Assembly (NCBI GenBank): GCA_032250895.1 | Contig: JAVVEZ010000003.1 | Coordinates: 20,715-84,714 of the forward strand | DNA length: 64,000 bases | DNA from: JAVVEZ01 sp032250895 | GTDB taxonomy: Bacteria > Pseudomonadota > Gammaproteobacteria > Pseudomonadales > Pseudohongiellaceae | Direction of reading: 5' to 3' | In this document: in pieces, positions 17,184 to 26,759 of the stretch | Numbering within the stretch: position 1 is the first letter of the stretch | Layout: every line of letters begins with the position of its first letter | Notes under the pieces: generated by a model | What the model saw: only the letters and a program-made list of their open reading frames with translations | What the model was told of the DNA's origin: nothing | Database searches by the model: none | Program-made: the position numbers and the translations under genes

Positions 17184-18539
17184 GTGCTGACAGGAATGCA
17201 AGATAAACGGCATGGAGAAAAAGTGATTGTCGGACTGGGTTTGACAGGGCTTTCATGTGCTCGCTATCTCGCTTCAAAACAAGAAAATTTCATGGTGGTG
17301 GATTCAAGAAAAAATCCACCTGGACTTGCCGGCTTGTTGATGGAACTGCCGGCGACCAAACTGGAGTTGGGTGAGTTTAGCGAAGAAACATTGAATCAAG
17401 CCAGTGAGTTGATTGTAAGTCCGGGCGTGGATTTGCGGACACCTGCCCTTCACCAGGCTGTGGAAAAAGGGATCCCGATAACGGGGGATATTGATATTTT
17501 TTCGAAAGCGATACAGGCACGCATCATTGCCATAACGGGTTCCAACGCGAAAAGTACCGTGGTGACACTGCTTGGCGAGATGGCGGCAGAGTCGGGTGTG
17601 GACGTCATGGTGGCAGGAAATATCGGTACCCCGGTGCTGGATCTGCTGAAAGAAAAGAAAAGGGAACTGTATGTGCTGGAGCTATCCAGTTTTCAACTTG
17701 AGACCACGACGAACCTGGGGGCGGAAGTCGCCACAGTGCTGAACATGTGCGCGGATCACATGGATAGATACGACTCGATGGAAGCTTATCATCAGGCCAA
17801 ACATAAAATATTTTCGGGATGTAAAAAAGCGGTTGTAAACCGGGATGACCCATTAAGCCGGCCTGTGTTGCCGGGAAATATACCAACAAGCAGTTTTGGT
17901 CTGTCTCTCCCCGAGCCTGGACATTTTGGTGTGAAAAAGCAAGAGGGCATCGATTGCCTGGCCTATGGGACGACAGTGTTGATGCCGGCGACGGAATTGA
18001 AAATCATCGGTATGCATAACGTATCGAATGCACTGGCTGCTCTGGCTCTTGGACATGCCGCAGGACTGGATATGGACAGCATGCTGGCCGTATTGAGAAA
18101 GTTTCCGGGTTTGCCACATCGGTGCCAGTGGGTGGCCGAAAGAAATGCCATTGCCTACTACAATGATTCCAAGGGGACAAATGTCGGCGCCACGATTGCA
18201 GCGATCAGGGGTTTGGGCCAAAAAACAGGCGGCAAGCTTGTCCTGATTGCCGGTGGTGTCGGCAAGGGTGCTGAATTCAATGAACTGAAAAAACCGATAG
18301 CTGAATATTGCCGCCTGACCATCCTCATTGGCGAAGACGGGCCTCGCATAGAGCGGGCGCTTGGCGCAGAAAACAGAACGGTCTATGCATCCTCGATGCA
18401 GGAGGCAGTGGCAATGGCCAGTGCATTGGCCATTTCGGGCGATGCCGTGTTGCTGTCGCCCGCCTGCGCCAGTTTCGACATGTTTGATAATTATCAGCAT
18501 CGTGGCGAAGTATTTGCCAGTGCGGTGAACGCCTTATGA
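17184..18539 (+). CDS. murD: UDP-MurNAc-L-alanine--D-glutamate ligase MurD
   Basis: Cytoplasmic Mur ligase adding D-Glu. The N-terminal domain has a nucleotide-binding VGLGLTGLSCARYL; the P-loop GSNAKSTV (about residues 118-125) has Ala where most Mur ligases have Gly before Lys, which is a tolerated family variant as far as I can judge. Other motifs: ELSSFQLE, NMCADHMDRY, and NDSKGTNVGATIAA. The GTG start at 17184 is weak; ATG 17196 (MQDKRHGEKV) is an alternative. Length 451. Confidence 0.94.
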   Translation: MLTGMQDKRHGEKVIVGLGLTGLSCARYLASKQENFMVVDSRKNPPGLAGLLMELPATKLELGEFSEETLNQASELIVSPGVDLRTPALHQAVEKGIPITGDIDIFSKAIQARIIAITGSNAKSTVVTLLGEMAAESGVDVMVAGNIGTPVLDLLKEKKRELYVLELSSFQLETTTNLGAEVATVLNMCADHMDRYDSMEAYHQAKHKIFSGCKKAVVNRDDPLSRPVLPGNIPTSSFGLSLPEPGHFGVKKQEGIDCLAYGTTVLMPATELKIIGMHNVSNALAALALGHAAGLDMDSMLAVLRKFPGLPHRCQWVAERNAIAYYNDSKGTNVGATIAAIRGLGQKTGGKLVLIAGGVGKGAEFNELKKPIAEYCRLTILIGEDGPRIERALGAENRTVYASSMQEAVAMASALAISGDAVLLSPACASFDMFDNYQHRGEVFASAVNAL

Positions 18540-19723
18540 TGGCGGTGATGCAGGCAACGAATGCCGACCGGCACTACTATGGTGATAAGTATCTGTTGAT
18601 CGTTGTGGTTCTTCTGGTGGCCTTTGGTTTGGTGATGATGACATCGGCATCGATTGAAATTGCAGCAATGCAGTATGCGGACCCGTTTTATCATTTGAAA
18701 AGACAGCTGCGATTTCTGGTTATGGGGCTGTTTGCGGCAGCGGTGGTTGTCATGATTCCCGTTGGCTACTGGAAAAAGATCAGCATGCTTTTGTTTGTTG
18801 CGGCATTGATCCTGCTGGTACTGGTGTTCGTGCCGGGGATAGGGAGGGAAGTAAACGGCAGTACCCGATGGATTTATGTCGGGTTTATGAGCATTCAGGC
18901 ATCCGAACCGGCAAAACTTTTTATTGTGATGTTTCTTGCCTTCTATATGAGTGAAAACCGGGAAGAAATCCGTTCATCATGGAAGGCCTTTTTTATGCCT
19001 TTCATGTTTGTCATGGCTCCGATTGTTTTGCTGTTGAAGGAACCGGATTTTGGTGCGGTAGTGGTACTGATGATTGCGGTGTTCGGCATGATGTTCATGG
19101 CCGGGGTAAAGTTGCACAGGCTTTTTATGGTAATAGGCATGGCGGCAGTAGCCATGGCGTTGATGGTACTGACATCGAGCTATCGCATGGCGAGACTGAA
19201 TTCCTTTATTCAGGCCTTGACAGACCCGTTCAGCGAAAATGTCGTGTATGGCTCGGGTTATCAGCTGGCGCAGGCCTTGATCGCTTTCGGCAGAGGCGAG
19301 TGGTTTGGGGTTGGTTTGGGAAACAGCATCCAGAAAATGTACTTTCTGCCGGAAGCTCATACTGACTTTGTGTTGGCAATTATCGCAGAGGAGCTGGGTT
19401 TTTTGGCTGTGTTGGTATTGATGGGCGGATTTCTGTTCCTGGTATTCAGGGCCCTGATGATTGCCAGGGGAAATGAAAAATCAAAAAATTATTTTTCGGC
19501 TTACCTGGCTTATGGAATTTCATTCATTCTGCTGGGCCAGATCCTGATCAACATGGCTGTCAATGTCGGCTTGTTGCCAACCAAGGGTTTGACCTTGCCC
19601 TTTCTCAGTTATGGCGGTTCGAGTTTGATGGTCTGCCTTGTCATGGTCGCCATGTTGATAAGAATTGATATTGAAAATTTTGAAATGCTATCGAAAGGAA
19701 GGCTGCGGGCAGAACAGGATTGA
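18536..19723 (+). CDS. ftsW: Septal peptidoglycan glycosyltransferase FtsW
   Basis: SEDS-family polytopic membrane protein (395 residues, about ten helices) that polymerises lipid II at the septum with FtsI. Conserved parts: GSTRWIYVGFMSIQASEPAKL (about residues 105-125), KEPDFGAVVVL, GSGYQLAQALIAFGRGEWFGVGLGNSIQKMYFLPEAHTDF in pieces around 240-280 and the late LPFLSYGGSSLM. The ATG overlaps the murD stop by 4 bp. Confidence 0.95.
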   Translation: MMAVMQATNADRHYYGDKYLLIVVVLLVAFGLVMMTSASIEIAAMQYADPFYHLKRQLRFLVMGLFAAAVVVMIPVGYWKKISMLLFVAALILLVLVFVPGIGREVNGSTRWIYVGFMSIQASEPAKLFIVMFLAFYMSENREEIRSSWKAFFMPFMFVMAPIVLLLKEPDFGAVVVLMIAVFGMMFMAGVKLHRLFMVIGMAAVAMALMVLTSSYRMARLNSFIQALTDPFSENVVYGSGYQLAQALIAFGRGEWFGVGLGNSIQKMYFLPEAHTDFVLAIIAEELGFLAVLVLMGGFLFLVFRALMIARGNEKSKNYFSAYLAYGISFILLGQILINMAVNVGLLPTKGLTLPFLSYGGSSLMVCLVMVAMLIRIDIENFEMLSKGRLRAEQD

Positions 19724-19744
19724 CACCTATATGAAAAGCAAGAA

Positions 19745-20893
19745 ATGAAACAGGCAACAAAGAAAAAAATATTGATTATGGCCGGAGGCACAGGCGGGCA
19801 TGTGTTTCCTGCGCTGAGTATTGCCGAGTATTTGTTGGCGAATGGCGTCGACGTCGAATGGCTTGGCACCAGGGCAGGTCTGGAAGCGAAGGTGGTTGAG
19901 GAGAAAAAGATACCCATTCACTATATTTCAATTACGGGCATCAGGGGTAAAAAGCTTTCTACAAGGATGCTTTCTCCATTTCGGATATCGATCGCCTTGA
20001 TGCAGTCCATCATCAAGATGTTGACGATCAGGCCCAATTGTGTGCTTGGGATGGGTGGTTTTGTCACTGGTCCCGGTGGAATGGCCGCCTGGTTGCTGGG
20101 AAAGCATCTTTTGATTCATGAGCAGAACGCTGTTGCGGGCTTTACCAATCAATTGCTGTATCCCTGTGCAAAGACCGTCATGCAGGCCTTCCCGGGGGCC
20201 TTCGAGCGAAAGCAGAAATTGACAAAGAATATCTTTCTGCGGCAATTCATACGGGGGGCAAGAGCGTTGACGGTAGGCAATCCGGTAAGACAGGAAATTA
20301 TTGAATGTGGTCATAAAAAGAGAGAAGAAAAAGCCGTTCATGATGATCTGAGAATTCTGGTGCTTGGGGGCAGCCTGGGGGCACAGGCAATCAATGAAGT
20401 CATTCCACGGGTATTGGCAAAACTCGAACCGGGAAATTGTGTGTCTGTGAGACATCAATGTGGAAACAAAAATATTGAACAAACACTGGCATTCTATGCC
20501 GACAGCAAGCTTGCATTGAATGAGAGAAGAGAAGTCGTCCCTTTTATCAATGATATGGCGGCAGCCTATCTTTGGGCTGATCTGGTGATTTGCCGGGCTG
20601 GAGCCATTACAATTTCTGAACTGCTTGCTGTCGGTGTCGCCTCGATACTGCTGCCTTTCCCGGGGGCGGTAGACGATCATCAGACTGCCAACGCCAGGAT
20701 ACTGGAAGCGGCTGGTGCGGGTATTCTGATACCGCAGGACAAACTGAATGTGACCGCCTTGTTCACAATAATCTGCGATTTCATAAGCAATCCTAAAAAA
20801 CTTTTCGACCACGCCAGCTCTGCGAAGAGTCTGTATAAACCCGATGCCACCCGAATGGTTGCTGAAAGCTGCCTGAGGGGATGTTATGCCTGA
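19745..20893 (+). CDS. murG: MurG, lipid II synthase
   Basis: Peripheral inner-membrane glycosyltransferase (GT28) that adds GlcNAc to lipid I. N-terminal GGTGGHVFPALSIAEYL (residues about 14-30), LGMGGFVTGPGG, HEQNAVAGFTNQLL, and the C-terminal donor-binding GGSLGAQAIN and CRAGAITISELLAVGVASILLPFPGAVDDHQ region are all seen. The 382 residues exceed E. coli (355), mainly through an insertion around residues 140-200. It lies 21 bp behind ftsW and overlaps murC by 8 bp. Confidence 0.95.
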   Translation: MKQATKKKILIMAGGTGGHVFPALSIAEYLLANGVDVEWLGTRAGLEAKVVEEKKIPIHYISITGIRGKKLSTRMLSPFRISIALMQSIIKMLTIRPNCVLGMGGFVTGPGGMAAWLLGKHLLIHEQNAVAGFTNQLLYPCAKTVMQAFPGAFERKQKLTKNIFLRQFIRGARALTVGNPVRQEIIECGHKKREEKAVHDDLRILVLGGSLGAQAINEVIPRVLAKLEPGNCVSVRHQCGNKNIEQTLAFYADSKLALNERREVVPFINDMAAAYLWADLVICRAGAITISELLAVGVASILLPFPGAVDDHQTANARILEAAGAGILIPQDKLNVTALFTIICDFISNPKKLFDHASSAKSLYKPDATRMVAESCLRGCYA

Positions 20894-22331
20894 ACCTGCT
20901 TTTAGCGCGATGATTCCGGAAATGAGAAGAATAAAAAATATTCATTTCATCGGTATTGGTGGTGCCGGAATGTGTGGCATTGCCGAGGTTTTATTAAACC
21001 AGGGATACATCATAAGTGGTTCGGATTTGTCACAGACCGGCGTGACCCGGCGCCTGAAGAATCTTGGCGTCAGTGTCTATGAGGGGCATGATGCGCGGCA
21101 TGTCAGAAATGCGGATGTGGTTGTGGTATCAAGCGCCATCGACAATGACAACAATGAAATACAGGAAGCCATCAGACAGCGGGTTCCCATCATTCCCCGT
21201 GCCGAAATGCTTGCTGAGCTGATGCGTTTTCGCCATGCCGTCGTTATCGCCGGAACGCATGGGAAAACAACGACCACAAGCCTGGTTGCATCAGTTTTTG
21301 CACAGGGGAAACTTGATCCGACCTTTGTCATTGGCGGCCTGCTCAACAGTGCCGGCAGCAATGCCAAACTGGGTGCCAGCCGCTACATGGTGGCCGAAGC
21401 GGATGAAAGTGACGCGTCCTTTTTGCATCTTCAACCGATGGTGGCGGTTGTGACCAATATAGATGATGATCATATGGGCACCTATGGTGGTGATTTCGAG
21501 GTGCTGAAAAGAACGTTCATAGAATTTCTGCATCATCTGCCCTTTTATGGATTGGCGGTATTGTGCATCGATGATCCGGTTGTGGCCGACATTCTTCCGG
21601 AGGTATCCCGGCCGGTATTGACCTATGGGTTTTCGGAAAAGGCGGATTTCCATATCTATAACGTCAAACAAATCCGCAACCTTACCCGTTTCTCGGTGCG
21701 CAGACCGGAAAAGTCGGAAGACCTGAATCTGAGCATCAATATGCCAGGTTTGCACAACGTACTGAATGCAACGGCAGCGATCACCGTAGCCACGGATGAA
21801 GGTATCTCAGACGAAGATATACGCAATGGCATTTCAGGATTTCAGGGTGTCGGCAGACGCTTTGCCATGAACGGAGAGTTGAGCTTCAGCAGAGGCAAGG
21901 TGCAGCTGGTCGATGATTATGGTCATCATCCTACCGAGGTGGCCGCCACGATCGACGCGATCAGGGCGGGCTGGCCGGACAAAAGACTGGTGATGATCTA
22001 CCAGCCTCACCGTTACAGCAGAACCCGGGATCTTTATGATGATTTTGTAGAGGTTCTGTCAGGCGTCGATCTCTTGCTGTTGCTTGAAGTCTACGCAGCG
22101 GGCGAGAAAGCAATTCCCGGCGCTGACAGCAAGAGCCTGAGTCAGAGTCTCCGGCAAAGAGGTCAGATTGATCCCGTGTTGATAAAAGATATCGATACCC
22201 TCGATGAGGTTTTGAATGATGTATTGTGTGATGGCGACATGTTGCTGACCCAGGGCGCCGGAAATATTGGCTTGTTGGCAAAGAAACTCGCGGAGCAGGG
22301 CTTGGGCGGGGAGATGGTGTCCCATGATTGA
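20886..22331 (+). CDS. murC: UDP-N-acetylmuramate--L-alanine ligase MurC
   Basis: First Mur ligase of the pathway. Motifs: IHFIGIGGAGMCGIAEVL (residues about 19-36), P-loop GTHGKTTTTSLV (about 122-133), EADESDASFLHL and DDYGHHPTEV. Length 481. A start at MRRIKN (residue 13) would also give a normal N-terminus, so the first dozen residues are uncertain. Overlaps ddl by 8 bp. Confidence 0.95.
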   Translation: MPEPAFSAMIPEMRRIKNIHFIGIGGAGMCGIAEVLLNQGYIISGSDLSQTGVTRRLKNLGVSVYEGHDARHVRNADVVVVSSAIDNDNNEIQEAIRQRVPIIPRAEMLAELMRFRHAVVIAGTHGKTTTTSLVASVFAQGKLDPTFVIGGLLNSAGSNAKLGASRYMVAEADESDASFLHLQPMVAVVTNIDDDHMGTYGGDFEVLKRTFIEFLHHLPFYGLAVLCIDDPVVADILPEVSRPVLTYGFSEKADFHIYNVKQIRNLTRFSVRRPEKSEDLNLSINMPGLHNVLNATAAITVATDEGISDEDIRNGISGFQGVGRRFAMNGELSFSRGKVQLVDDYGHHPTEVAATIDAIRAGWPDKRLVMIYQPHRYSRTRDLYDDFVEVLSGVDLLLLLEVYAAGEKAIPGADSKSLSQSLRQRGQIDPVLIKDIDTLDEVLNDVLCDGDMLLTQGAGNIGLLAKKLAEQGLGGEMVSHD

Positions 22332-23268
22332 TGATATTGAAAAGGCGTCCAGGGAATTCGGAAAAGTCGCTGTTTTGATGGGAGGAGATTCGGCTGAAAG
22401 AGATATTTCCCTGCAAGGCGGCACCGCGGTGCTCGATGCTTTGCTGAGAAGCGGGGTGAATGCCGTGGGTCTCGATGCCAGGGATGATGTTCTGACGAAA
22501 CTTGTGAAGGAAAAAATCGATCGGGTCTTTATCATGCTGCATGGGCGCAAGGGCGAGGATGGCAGGATACAGGCGGCCATGGAACTGATGAATATTCCGT
22601 ACACGGGAAGTGGTGTTCTGGCATGTGCAATAGCGATGGATAAAATCAAGAGCAAGCAAATCTGGCAGGCACAAAAATTGAAGACACCGGATTTCATGAT
22701 TCTTGATGAAAACACCAACTGGGAGCAGGCAGCAAAAAGGCTGGGAAAAATATTTGTAAAGCCGGTGCGGGAAGGCTCAAGCATCGGAATCAGCAGGGTA
22801 GAGGATGCCGGGCAGCTGCGTTGCGCCTATATGAAGGCGCGGGAGTATGACAACCTGGTGATGGCGGAAAAATTGATAAGGGGACCGGAATACAGTATCT
22901 CAATTCTGGAAGACAAGGCCCTGCCCGTCATCGAGTTGCGGACAGAGCATGCGTTTTATGATTTTGATGCCAAATATCAGTCAGAGAATACTCAATATTT
23001 GTGTCCCAGCAGTTTGTCCGGGGCGCAAGAGCGCGAAGCCAGGCAATTGGCCTTGCAGGCCTATCATGGCATCGGCTGCACTGGCTGGGGCCGGGTGGAT
23101 ATCATGCAGGATGCTGATGGGAGTTTCTGGTTGCTGGAAGTGAATACCGTGCCGGGGATGACAAGTCACAGCCTGGTACCCATGGCGGCCAGCGCGGCAG
23201 GCATGGATTTCGATACGCTGGTAATGAGGATACTTGCGAGCAGTGACATTGACCGGAATATGGGTTGA
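22324..23268 (+). CDS. ddlB: D-alanine--D-alanine ligase
   Basis: ATP-grasp ligase making D-Ala-D-Ala for MurF. I start it at ATG 22324 (MIDDIEKASREFGKVAVLMGG), preceded by GGGGAG; the frame stays open back to 22267, but that extension would lie wholly within murC and adds no family sequence. Motifs: MGGDSAERDISLQGG, LHGRKGEDGRIQ, KPVREGSSIGIS and the metal-binding LEVNTVPGMTSHSL. The 314 residues match DdlB (306 in E. coli). Confidence 0.95.
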   Translation: MIDDIEKASREFGKVAVLMGGDSAERDISLQGGTAVLDALLRSGVNAVGLDARDDVLTKLVKEKIDRVFIMLHGRKGEDGRIQAAMELMNIPYTGSGVLACAIAMDKIKSKQIWQAQKLKTPDFMILDENTNWEQAAKRLGKIFVKPVREGSSIGISRVEDAGQLRCAYMKAREYDNLVMAEKLIRGPEYSISILEDKALPVIELRTEHAFYDFDAKYQSENTQYLCPSSLSGAQEREARQLALQAYHGIGCTGWGRVDIMQDADGSFWLLEVNTVPGMTSHSLVPMAASAAGMDFDTLVMRILASSDIDRNMG

Positions 23269-23270
23269 AC

Positions 23271-24092
23271 ATGCGTAGGGAACACGACAGTGAGAAGCTT
23301 TCCCGCCGTAGTCGGACCACGACGCGGGGCGCCAGCGTGCGCGAACCGGCAAGCAAAAAAAGGGATGGCTCAGCGCTGGTTTGGAAGACCATGCTGGCTG
23401 TTTCTGCGTCGGTATTTATGTATTTTTTTGCAACAGGCTGTTACAGCCTTTACCAGAACCTGAAAAACCAAAAAATTGAGTTTGTTCGCATAGAGGGAAA
23501 TTTGAATTTTGTATCTGCGCAGGAAGTGAAAGCGGTGGTATTCAGATTCATGAACCAAAATCTGCTGGCACTTGATCTTGCGCAGATAAAAATTGATCTG
23601 GAGAAAAACGCGTGGATCGATTCCGCAGATATAAGGCGGGAATGGCCCGACACAATGATCATCGATGTCGTTGAAGAAAAGCCTATTGCCCGGTGGGGAA
23701 TGGAAGAAATTTTGAGCCGGAAGGGGAGGCTGATCAGAGCCGAATCAGTATCGGGATTGTATGAACTGCCTTTGCTTACCGGGCCGGATAAAACAGAGCA
23801 GGAGGTTATGCAGCAGTATCAGAAGTTCAGCCAGCTGCTCTATCCCCTGGGACTGCGAGTGAATTCGCTGGACTTGAACAGCCGGGGAGCCTGGCAAATA
23901 GTACTGGATAATGGTGTTGTCATCAAAATGGGAAAAAACAAGGTAATGGATAAAATGCGGCGCCTGGTGGCGTTTATGAATTCATCATTTTCGGACAAGG
24001 TCAAAAATGCTGAATATATAGATTTGCGGTACGCGAATGGCATTTCAGTAAGAAGCGAGAAGAATACCGCCGAAGAAGTGGTTTTGAGATGA
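23271..24092 (+). CDS. ftsQ: Cell division protein FtsQ
   Basis: Bitopic division protein linking early and late divisome parts. A basic cytoplasmic tail rich in Arg and Lys (residues 1-38), one membrane helix (TMLAVSASVFMYFFATGCY), then a POTRA domain beginning EFVRIEGNLNFVSAQEVK and a beta domain (YPLGLRVNSLDLNSRGAWQIVLDNG). 273 residues from ATG 23271; a TTG at 23265 overlapping the ddl stop is the alternative. Confidence 0.92.
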   Translation: MRREHDSEKLSRRSRTTTRGASVREPASKKRDGSALVWKTMLAVSASVFMYFFATGCYSLYQNLKNQKIEFVRIEGNLNFVSAQEVKAVVFRFMNQNLLALDLAQIKIDLEKNAWIDSADIRREWPDTMIIDVVEEKPIARWGMEEILSRKGRLIRAESVSGLYELPLLTGPDKTEQEVMQQYQKFSQLLYPLGLRVNSLDLNSRGAWQIVLDNGVVIKMGKNKVMDKMRRLVAFMNSSFSDKVKNAEYIDLRYANGISVRSEKNTAEEVVLR

Positions 24093-24135
24093 AAGCATTA
24101 CCAAAGCAGAAAATTGGCAGCATGGGTGACTCTAT

Positions 24136-25371
24136 ATGAGCAATGTGTCGACAGGAAACATGATAGTGGGTCTCGATATCGGGACCTCGAAGGTTGTCGC
24201 CATCGTAGGTGAAATAAATGCCGAGGGAGGAATCAATATCATCGGTATTGGAAGACACAAGTCCCGTGGTCTGAAGAAGGGAACTGTGGTCAATATCGAA
24301 TCGACAGTGCAATCCATTCAGCGCGCAATTGCGGAGGCGGAATTGATGGCGGGCTGTCAGATTCATTCGGTATACGCCGGTATTGCCGGCAGCCATATCC
24401 GCAGCATGAATTCTCATGGCATTGTGGCAATACGTGACAAGGAGGTTTATCCGGCTGATATCGACCGGGTCATCGATGCCGCCCAGGCGGTTGCAATACC
24501 GGCGGATCAGAAGGTTCTCCATATTCTGCCGCAGGAGTACATCGTGGATTCACAGGAGGGGGTCAAGGAGCCCCTGGGCATGTCAGGAGTGCGGCTTGAA
24601 GCAAAAGTGCACCTGATAACCTGTGCCACGAATTCCATGCAGAACATAGAAAAATGTATCCGGCGCTGTGGCCTTGAAACGGATGAGATAATTCTGGAGC
24701 AACTGGCTTCCAGTTATGCCGTTCTGACCGAAGATGAAAAGGAGCTGGGGGTTTGCATCATCGATATCGGCGGCGGTACGACGGATATCGCGATATTTAC
24801 CGAAGGTGCAATCCGGCATACCGGTGTGATTCCGATTGCCGGTGACCAGGTGACCAATGATATAGCCATGGCGCTCAGAACACCGACCGAACATGCTGAT
24901 GAAATCAAGATCAAATATGCCTGTGCGCTTGCACAACTGGCCAGCCCCGATGAAATGATCAAGGTTCCGGGTGTGGGTGAGCGTGCCCCGCGTGAGCTTT
25001 CCAGACAGGCATTGGCAAATGTCGTCGAGCCGCGTTACGAAGAACTGTTCAATCTGATTCTTTCCGAAATTCGGCGTAGCGGCTATGAAGAAATGCTGGC
25101 TGCCGGGCTGGTGTTGACCGGTGGGACCAGCAAGATGGAGGGTGTCATGGAGTTGGCAGAGGAAATATTCCATATGCCGGTTCGTATTGGGCTGCCTTGT
25201 GGCGTAAATGGTCTTGCCGACATCGTAAAGAATCCCATTTATTCCACCGGTGTGGGTTTGCTGCTGTATGGGCTCAGGCAGGCCCAGGAGCGTGAAGGTT
25301 TGCGGGGAAGCAGGGAGACGAAGATAAACATTTTTGAACGAGTGAAAAATTTCTTTTTGAAACATGCATGA
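24136..25371 (+). CDS. ftsA: Cell division protein FtsA
   Basis: Actin-like ATPase that anchors FtsZ to the membrane and recruits later proteins. Actin-fold phosphate loops GLDIGTSKVVAIVGE (residues about 12-26) and IDIGGGTTDIAIF (about 210-222), adenosine motif LTGGTSKMEGV, the 1C subdomain in between, and the C-terminal amphipathic membrane helix IFERVKNFFLKHA. 411 residues against 420 in E. coli. 43 bp behind ftsQ. Confidence 0.96.
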   Translation: MSNVSTGNMIVGLDIGTSKVVAIVGEINAEGGINIIGIGRHKSRGLKKGTVVNIESTVQSIQRAIAEAELMAGCQIHSVYAGIAGSHIRSMNSHGIVAIRDKEVYPADIDRVIDAAQAVAIPADQKVLHILPQEYIVDSQEGVKEPLGMSGVRLEAKVHLITCATNSMQNIEKCIRRCGLETDEIILEQLASSYAVLTEDEKELGVCIIDIGGGTTDIAIFTEGAIRHTGVIPIAGDQVTNDIAMALRTPTEHADEIKIKYACALAQLASPDEMIKVPGVGERAPRELSRQALANVVEPRYEELFNLILSEIRRSGYEEMLAAGLVLTGGTSKMEGVMELAEEIFHMPVRIGLPCGVNGLADIVKNPIYSTGVGLLLYGLRQAQEREGLRGSRETKINIFERVKNFFLKHA

Positions 25372-25444
25372 TTGGTGCAGAGCAGTGTGGTGCAGATTGG
25401 CGGGCGATTTTTTTTATTCCAGGTGAGCAAGAAAGGGGATATTT

Positions 25445-26599
25445 ATGTTTGAATTAGTGGATAGTGTGACTCAAAACGCGGTAATCAAAGTGATCGGCGT
25501 GGGCGGCGGTGGCGGTAATGCGGTCCAGCATATGATTGCCAATACAATCGAGGGCGTCGAGTTTATCTGTGCCAATACCGATGCCCAGGCACTGGAAAAA
25601 ATAGGCACCCGGCTTACCCTTCAGTTGGGCAGCAGCATTACCAAGGGCCTGGGTGCCGGCGCGAATCCCGAGGTGGGCAGAGATGCCGCGCTGGAGGACA
25701 GGGAGCGTATCAAGGAAGTGATTGCCGGCGCCGATATGATCTTTATAACCGCCGGCATGGGAGGCGGTACCGGTACCGGAGGCGCTCCGGTGGTCGCAGA
25801 GATAGCCCGTGAAATGGGCATTCTGACCGTTGCCGTTGTTACCAAGCCCTTCCCCTTTGAGGGGCGTAAACGCATGCTCATTGCCGAGCAGGGGATCAAG
25901 GAACTGGAGGAGAATGTGGATTCACTGATCACGATCCCCAATGAAAAATTGCTGGATGTCCTGGGCAAGGGGGCAACCCTGATCGATGCCTTCAAGGCTG
26001 CCAACGACGTCCTGCTGGGTGCCGTCAAGGGCATTGCCGATCTGATCATGCGTCCCGGCATGATCAATGTGGATTTTGCCGATGTCAGAACGGTGATGTC
26101 AGAAATGGGCATGGCCATGATGGGTACGGGTGTGGCTTCAGGTGAGCAGCGTGCGGTTGAAGCGGCCCGGGCGGCCATTCTCAGTCCCTTGCTGGAGGAT
26201 GTGAATCTGCAGGGGGCCCGGGGCATTCTGATCAATATCACGGCGGGAGAAACCCTTACTCTTGGCGAGTTCTCCGAAGTGGGCGATACCATTGCCGAAT
26301 TTGCCTCGGACCAGGCCATCGTGGTCGTGGGTACGGTGATCGACCCCAACATGAAGGATGAAATCTCGGTGACGGTGGTTGCCACCGGTCTCGGTCAGGT
26401 TCATGCCGGACGCTCTGCCAGGGCCGAGGTGCGTCCCATCGACAGCATCAATTTTGAAAAGCTGGATCGGCCCACTGTCTTTCGCAGGGATACGGGCGGA
26501 CCTGCCCCGACGGGCAAGGCCAGGACCAGGGCGGCGGGGGCAGAAGGCGAGATGGATTATCTGGACATCCCGTCCTTCCTGCGCGTGCAGGCGGATTGA
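25445..26599 (+). CDS. ftsZ: Cell division protein FtsZ
   Basis: Tubulin-like GTPase forming the Z-ring. Tubulin signature GGGTGTG at residues 106-112, N-terminal VIGVGGGGGNAVQHM, and the catalytic T7 loop NVDFADVRTVMSEMG. After a linker the C-terminal peptide LDIPSFLRVQAD is the docking tail for FtsA and ZipA. 384 residues. The 73-bp gap to ftsA ends with a GAAAGGGG ribosome site. Confidence 0.97.
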   Translation: MFELVDSVTQNAVIKVIGVGGGGGNAVQHMIANTIEGVEFICANTDAQALEKIGTRLTLQLGSSITKGLGAGANPEVGRDAALEDRERIKEVIAGADMIFITAGMGGGTGTGGAPVVAEIAREMGILTVAVVTKPFPFEGRKRMLIAEQGIKELEENVDSLITIPNEKLLDVLGKGATLIDAFKAANDVLLGAVKGIADLIMRPGMINVDFADVRTVMSEMGMAMMGTGVASGEQRAVEAARAAILSPLLEDVNLQGARGILINITAGETLTLGEFSEVGDTIAEFASDQAIVVVGTVIDPNMKDEISVTVVATGLGQVHAGRSARAEVRPIDSINFEKLDRPTVFRRDTGGPAPTGKARTRAAGAEGEMDYLDIPSFLRVQAD

Positions 26600-26759
26600 C
26601 CAGAGGCAGTATAGGAAACCCAGGGCTTTTCTGGGGCTTGGTGAATTGGATCGAGTTTGTTAGTATCCATCCTTTAGCCGCGATAGTGGCGGCCACCCCG
26701 GGTGTTGCCAGGCCTGCTGGATCATGTCCGCAGAATTGAAGAAGGTAAAACAAGGGCCT

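Noticed and set aside
22267..22323. Upstream extension of ddlB into murC
   Set aside because: The added 19 residues are non-family and the ATG at 22324 has a ribosome site and normal overlap.
26638..26666. Possible lpxC promoter TTGGTG-N17-TAGTAT
   Set aside because: Both boxes match consensus poorly (3 and 4 of 6); not enough to call.
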